From JAFDWR01 sp038216655 (lineage in GTDB: Bacteria > Armatimonadota > Fimbriimonadia > Fimbriimonadales > Fimbriimonadaceae): a stretch of DNA of 64,000 bases. Below are positions 61,398 through 64,000 of the stretch, piece by piece (the stretch's first letter is position 1; each line of letters opens with the position of its first letter). A program made the translations under genes and the position numbers. The stretch is taken from the NCBI GenBank assembly GCA_038216655.1, contig JBBQPZ010000004.1, forward strand, positions 143,838 to 207,837, written 5' to 3'. A model generated the notes under the pieces. That model did not search any database, was not told where the DNA came from, and worked only from the letters and a program-made list of their open reading frames with translations.

Positions 61398-61846
61398 GTC
61401 GAGCCTGCTTTGGCCGACAAGTCCGAGATCGCCTTGTCGACCCGTCGTTGGCGAGTCTCGCCAGTTTTGGCCGTCTCGACGGGCAACGTGTAGTCTTGCT
61501 TTCGGCTCTTTGACAGCGATTCAAAGACCGCCTTCGCGCGGGGCTCCGCGTCGAGCGCCTTTGCAAGCGCTTCCGGCACCTCGACAACGCGGGGTTCAGT
61601 GTCCAGCAGTAGCTCGACCTCAATCTCATCGCCCGCCTTAATGCCGTGCAGTTCTCGACGCTCCGCGCTCACCCCCACCATGTAGTCACCACCCATCACG
61701 GCCACGGTATTTCGGTGCGTGACCCCGTTGATCGTCACCGTCACCGGCGGTCTCTTCCCAGCGCCGAGGCCTTCGATGACCTCGGGTGGAATGACAATGC
61801 CGGTCGCCGTCTTACCGGCGAGAAAAAGCGTGGTGCGGAATTTCAT
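61394..61846 (-). CDS. DUF1905 / YdeI-OmdA-family protein
   Basis: 150 residues. The N-terminal DUF1905 domain (residues about 1-85) contains KFRTTLFLAGKTATGIVIPP and VAVMGGDYMVGVSAERRELH. The C-terminal YdeI/OmdA-like segment contains PEALAKALDAEPRAKAVFES, LSKSRKQDYTLPVETAKTGE and TRQRRVDKAISDL. Proteins of this group have been linked to bacteriocin protection, but the mechanism is unclear. The ATG at 61846 has GGGAAGG upstream. Codon use is normal for the window. Confidence 0.88.
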   Translation of the reverse strand: MKFRTTLFLAGKTATGIVIPPEVIEGLGAGKRPPVTVTINGVTHRNTVAVMGGDYMVGVSAERRELHGIKAGDEIEVELLLDTEPRVVEVPEALAKALDAEPRAKAVFESLSKSRKQDYTLPVETAKTGETRQRRVDKAISDLSAKAGST

Positions 61847-61972
61847 AGGCCTTCCCTTTGAGCTGACCGCAAAGAAAATCTGAGATCCTCGCGGTGCCAC
61901 GGTTTGCCGAGAAGACTTGCACTTCTGTAATCGGCACCTTCAATGGTCATTCTAAGGCAAACTCAGGACAAG

Positions 61973-63379
61973 ATGCTGGCCTGCCTATGCGCGTTAAGTT
62001 TGCTCCCTGCACCAGCCGTGATGTTCGAGGACCGAACCGCCGCTCTCGGACTCACCTTGGGAGGTGAAGCGGCCTGCTGGGTAGATGTCGATAACGACGG
62101 TTGGGTCGACCTGATCTCTTCCGGTGCCGTCTGGCGCAACGTGCAGGGCAAAGGGTTCGTCAAGTTCGCCGACGCAAACAACGTGGTGGCCGCCGACTAT
62201 GACAACGACGGCTACGTCGACCTGTTCTCGTGGTCAAGCATGGCCCTCTATCACAACCGTCAGGGCAAGGGATTCGACATCGCGCCGCTCCCCAAACTGC
62301 CCCCGACGGTGTCGCGCGGGGCGTGCTGGGGAGACTTCAACGGAGACGGTTTCGCTGATCTCTACATCGGCGGCTATGAAGATTGGGACAAAGACATCAC
62401 CTATCCCAACATGATTTTGATGAACGAGGGCGGCAAGGGATTCCGCCTCGCTTGGTCCGAGTCGAGGTACCGCTCGCGCGGCATCACGGCTTGCGACTTC
62501 AATCAGGACGGGGCCCTCGACGTGTACGTCTCGAACTACCGGCTGCAGAACAACGTGCTCCGCTTCAACGACGGGAAGGGCAACTTCCGCGATGCCGCGT
62601 CCGAGTACAACGTCGTCGCAACCTCACCCGGATTCGACGGCGGTCACTCGATTGGCGCGGCGTGGGGCGACTTCGACAACGACGGCGCGATCGACCTCTT
62701 CGCGGGCAATTTCGCTCACGTCGACACGCGTGGCGACCAACCCAAGTCTCGCTTCCTACGCAATCTTGGCCCCAAGACGGGGTTCAAGTTTGAGGACAAG
62801 GGGACCTGTGGGGTGTTCTACCAGGAGTCGTACGCCTCCCCCGCAGTCGGCGACTTCGACAACGACGGCAACCTCGATCTGTTCTTCACGACGGTCTACG
62901 CAACCGCCTCGTTTGGGAAAGTCAACTTCCCTGGTCTCTTCCGGAACGAGGGCGACTTCAAGTTCGTCGACGTGACCGAATCCGCGAAGGTCGCCAAGAT
63001 CGGAGCCACCTATCAGGCGGCTTGGGCGGACTTCAATCACGACGGCCACCTGGACTTTGTCTCGGGTGGACACCTGTTTGTGAATCAGGGCACGACCGGC
63101 CACTGGCTCGAGGTGCGGCTCCACGGCGACGGGAAGTTCGTCAATCGCTCGGCGGTCGGAACCCAGGTTCGGATCAAGGTTGGCGGCAAGACGTTCACTC
63201 GCCAGATCGAAGCCGGTACCGGCGAGGGGAATCAGAACGACCTCTGCCTCCACTTCGGGTTGGGCGAGTTCAAGGGTCGTGTGGACCTGGAGATCCTTTG
63301 GCCCGGAAAGCGGACGCAGAAAGTTCGGAGGGTGGCGGTGGATCAGTTGATCGACGTGGATTTCAACGGGCGAAAGTAG
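61973..63379 (+). CDS. Secreted FG-GAP/VCBS repeat protein with ASPIC/UnbV C-terminus
   Basis: 468 residues. A signal peptide (MLACLCALSLLPAPAV) is followed by about seven Ca-binding-type repeats: DVDNDGWVDL, DYDNDGYVDLF, DFNGDGFADLY, DFNQDGALDVY, DFDNDGAIDLF, DFDNDGNLDLF and DFNHDGHLDFV. The C-terminal ASPIC/UnbV domain has HWLEVRLHGDGKFVNRSAVG, TQVRIKVGGKTFTRQIEAGT and GLGEFKGRVDLEILWPGK. Such proteins are extracellular propellers often found near TonB or polysaccharide systems. A start 10 codons earlier (61943) is possible, but the signal peptide favours 61973. Confidence 0.88.
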   Translation: MLACLCALSLLPAPAVMFEDRTAALGLTLGGEAACWVDVDNDGWVDLISSGAVWRNVQGKGFVKFADANNVVAADYDNDGYVDLFSWSSMALYHNRQGKGFDIAPLPKLPPTVSRGACWGDFNGDGFADLYIGGYEDWDKDITYPNMILMNEGGKGFRLAWSESRYRSRGITACDFNQDGALDVYVSNYRLQNNVLRFNDGKGNFRDAASEYNVVATSPGFDGGHSIGAAWGDFDNDGAIDLFAGNFAHVDTRGDQPKSRFLRNLGPKTGFKFEDKGTCGVFYQESYASPAVGDFDNDGNLDLFFTTVYATASFGKVNFPGLFRNEGDFKFVDVTESAKVAKIGATYQAAWADFNHDGHLDFVSGGHLFVNQGTTGHWLEVRLHGDGKFVNRSAVGTQVRIKVGGKTFTRQIEAGTGEGNQNDLCLHFGLGEFKGRVDLEILWPGKRTQKVRRVAVDQLIDVDFNGRK

Positions 63380-63455
63380 GTCCCTGCGGTGCCGCTCGAT
63401 TTTCCCACGCCGTCATTTTGAGGAGGCTGTCAATCTTCATTTGTCTGTCTTGACC

Positions 63456-63618
63456 GTCATCCTGAGCGAAGCGCCGAGCCCCCGCGAAGGCAGCGAAGTC
63501 GAAGGATCGTCCGTCCAGTCCCGACTCTCTGCGCGCCGGTTCGCTAAGTCGGAGGCATAGTCAATGATCCTTCGACTGCGTCGACTCGCTAGGGCTCATC
63601 GACACCGTACTGGATGAC
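63456..63618. repeat. 163-bp imperfect palindromic repeat, full copy
   Basis: It begins GTCATCCTGAGCGAAGCG and ends CTGGATGAC, the same length as the copy at 12472. It contains GCGAAGTCGAAGGATC on the left and GATCCTTCGACTGCGTCGAC on the right, with CCGACTCTC facing TAAGTCGGAGG. Confidence 0.85.
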
Positions 63619-63681
63619 GATCCAAACGAAGCTTCACAGCCTACTGAGTAGGCGGACACCGTTCATTTGTCTTATCTATCC

Positions 63682-63723
63682 GTCATCCTTAGCGAGCTTA
63701 CGAGTCGAAGGACCCCGGATCCC
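63682..63723. repeat. Short relative of the palindromic repeat
   Basis: GTCATCCTTAGCGAGCTTAC, then GAGTCGAAGGACCCCGGATCC, matches the variant at 56513 and is cut off after the left arm. Confidence 0.7.
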
Positions 63724-64000
63724 CAGAACCGAAATTGGAACTACATGAACGGGGACACACGGCTGCAAAAAAAGCCCGGACAATGAGTCCGAAGAAGACA
63801 AATGAACTGTGCCAGCCTACTCAGTAGTGCGTCAAGCTTCATTTGTCGTGTTCCTCGCGGTGCCACGGCTTGGCCATGCCTGGGAAACCGGAAATGCGTC
63901 CTGGCAAGCCGTGCTCCTACGCACGAGTGGTAATTACAGCGCACGGTTTGCCGGGAAACAACTTCGATTGAACAGGCAATTCCAATCCCGGCCAAACCGT
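63724..64000. other. 277-base repeat-rich tail of the window, no gene seen
   Basis: Contains GCCTACTCAGTAGTGCG (63816-63832), related to GCCTACTGAGTAGGCGG near 63639, and TTCATTTGTC or its inverse at three sites. CCTCGCGGTGCCACGG at 63853-63868 also occurs at 61887-61902. A weak inverted pair, CCACGGCTTGGCCA (63863-63876) against TGGCAAGCCGTG (63901-63912), lies within. The frame at 63741-63995 on the minus strand has no family features. Confidence 0.5.

Overview
The window is about 62% GC bacterial chromosome with dense, short-spaced genes. The gene mix suggests a Gram-negative-type heterotroph, and I infer Armatimonadota (Fimbriimonadia-like). The grounds are a futalosine-route menaquinone gene (mqnC), a PEP-CTERM protein, many secreted carbohydrate-active enzymes without SusC/D partners, a fused YqeG-GtrA protein, and a ruvX-mltG-yqeG-aroE-tsaC gene order. 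No ribosomal RNA or phylogenetic marker was available, so the placement is an inference.

Layout. 1-5.0 kb: the end of uvrB, a TolB-like lipoprotein, mqnC, an aldo/keto reductase and an SMP-30-type lactonase. 5.0-8.2 kb: a secreted GH78 alpha-L-rhamnosidase. 8.3-14.7 kb: a molybdenum island with a two-subunit Mo-hydroxylase (2Fe-2S subunit plus Tat-exported large subunit), an XdhC-type maturation factor, a MobA-like nucleotidyltransferase, and molybdate transport genes modB and modA. The ModA carries an unusual C-terminal molybdopterin-binding-like domain. 14.8-21 kb: a LuxR-HTH/PAS regulator, a DusC-type tRNA dihydrouridine synthase, an antiporter remnant, a GH95 alpha-L-fucosidase and an orphan HlyD adaptor. 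21-31 kb: secreted proteins of unknown function, a YciF/DUF892 protein, a cupin, tRNA-Ala(TGC), a carboxylesterase and a frameshifted lipoprotein. 31.8-40.6 kb: a housekeeping operon (inositol-phosphatase-like gene, ruvX, mltG, yqeG-gtrA, aroE, tsaC) convergent with nagA, dprA and a PQQ-type propeller gene. 40.7-50.2 kb: a polysaccharide deacetylase, tRNA-Ile(GAT), two broken genes, a PEP-CTERM protein, a DEAD-box helicase, aminopeptidase C and a glycosidase-like protein. 50.3-57.8 kb: a lower-GC solitary Mrr endonuclease, a translationally coupled sugar-catabolic operon (aldolase, dehydrogenase, lyxose-isomerase-like cupin, PfkB kinase) divergent from a GH172 enzyme, and an SGNH/CE2-like esterase. 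58-61 kb: the three-gene proton-translocating transhydrogenase operon. 61-64 kb: small proteins, an FG-GAP/UnbV protein and repeats.

Integration. Secreted GH78, GH95, GH172, a GH-D-like protein, a CE2-like esterase, a type-B carboxylesterase and a polysaccharide deacetylase point to growth on plant or microbial polysaccharides. The four-gene operon at 51.3-54.8 kb has the activities expected of a complete catabolic route for one unusual sugar, and its divergent GH172 gene may supply that sugar. This is the best candidate here for an undescribed system. The ModA fusion is the second.

Intergenic space is marked by a family of about 163-bp imperfect palindromes (ends GTCATCC...GGATGAC) at 12.5, 29.3-29.7 and 63.5 kb, with shorter relatives at 56.5 and 63.7 kb. 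Several genes are broken (antiporter, alcohol dehydrogenase, YcxB-like and GspG-tailed lipoprotein), by decay or by sequence error.
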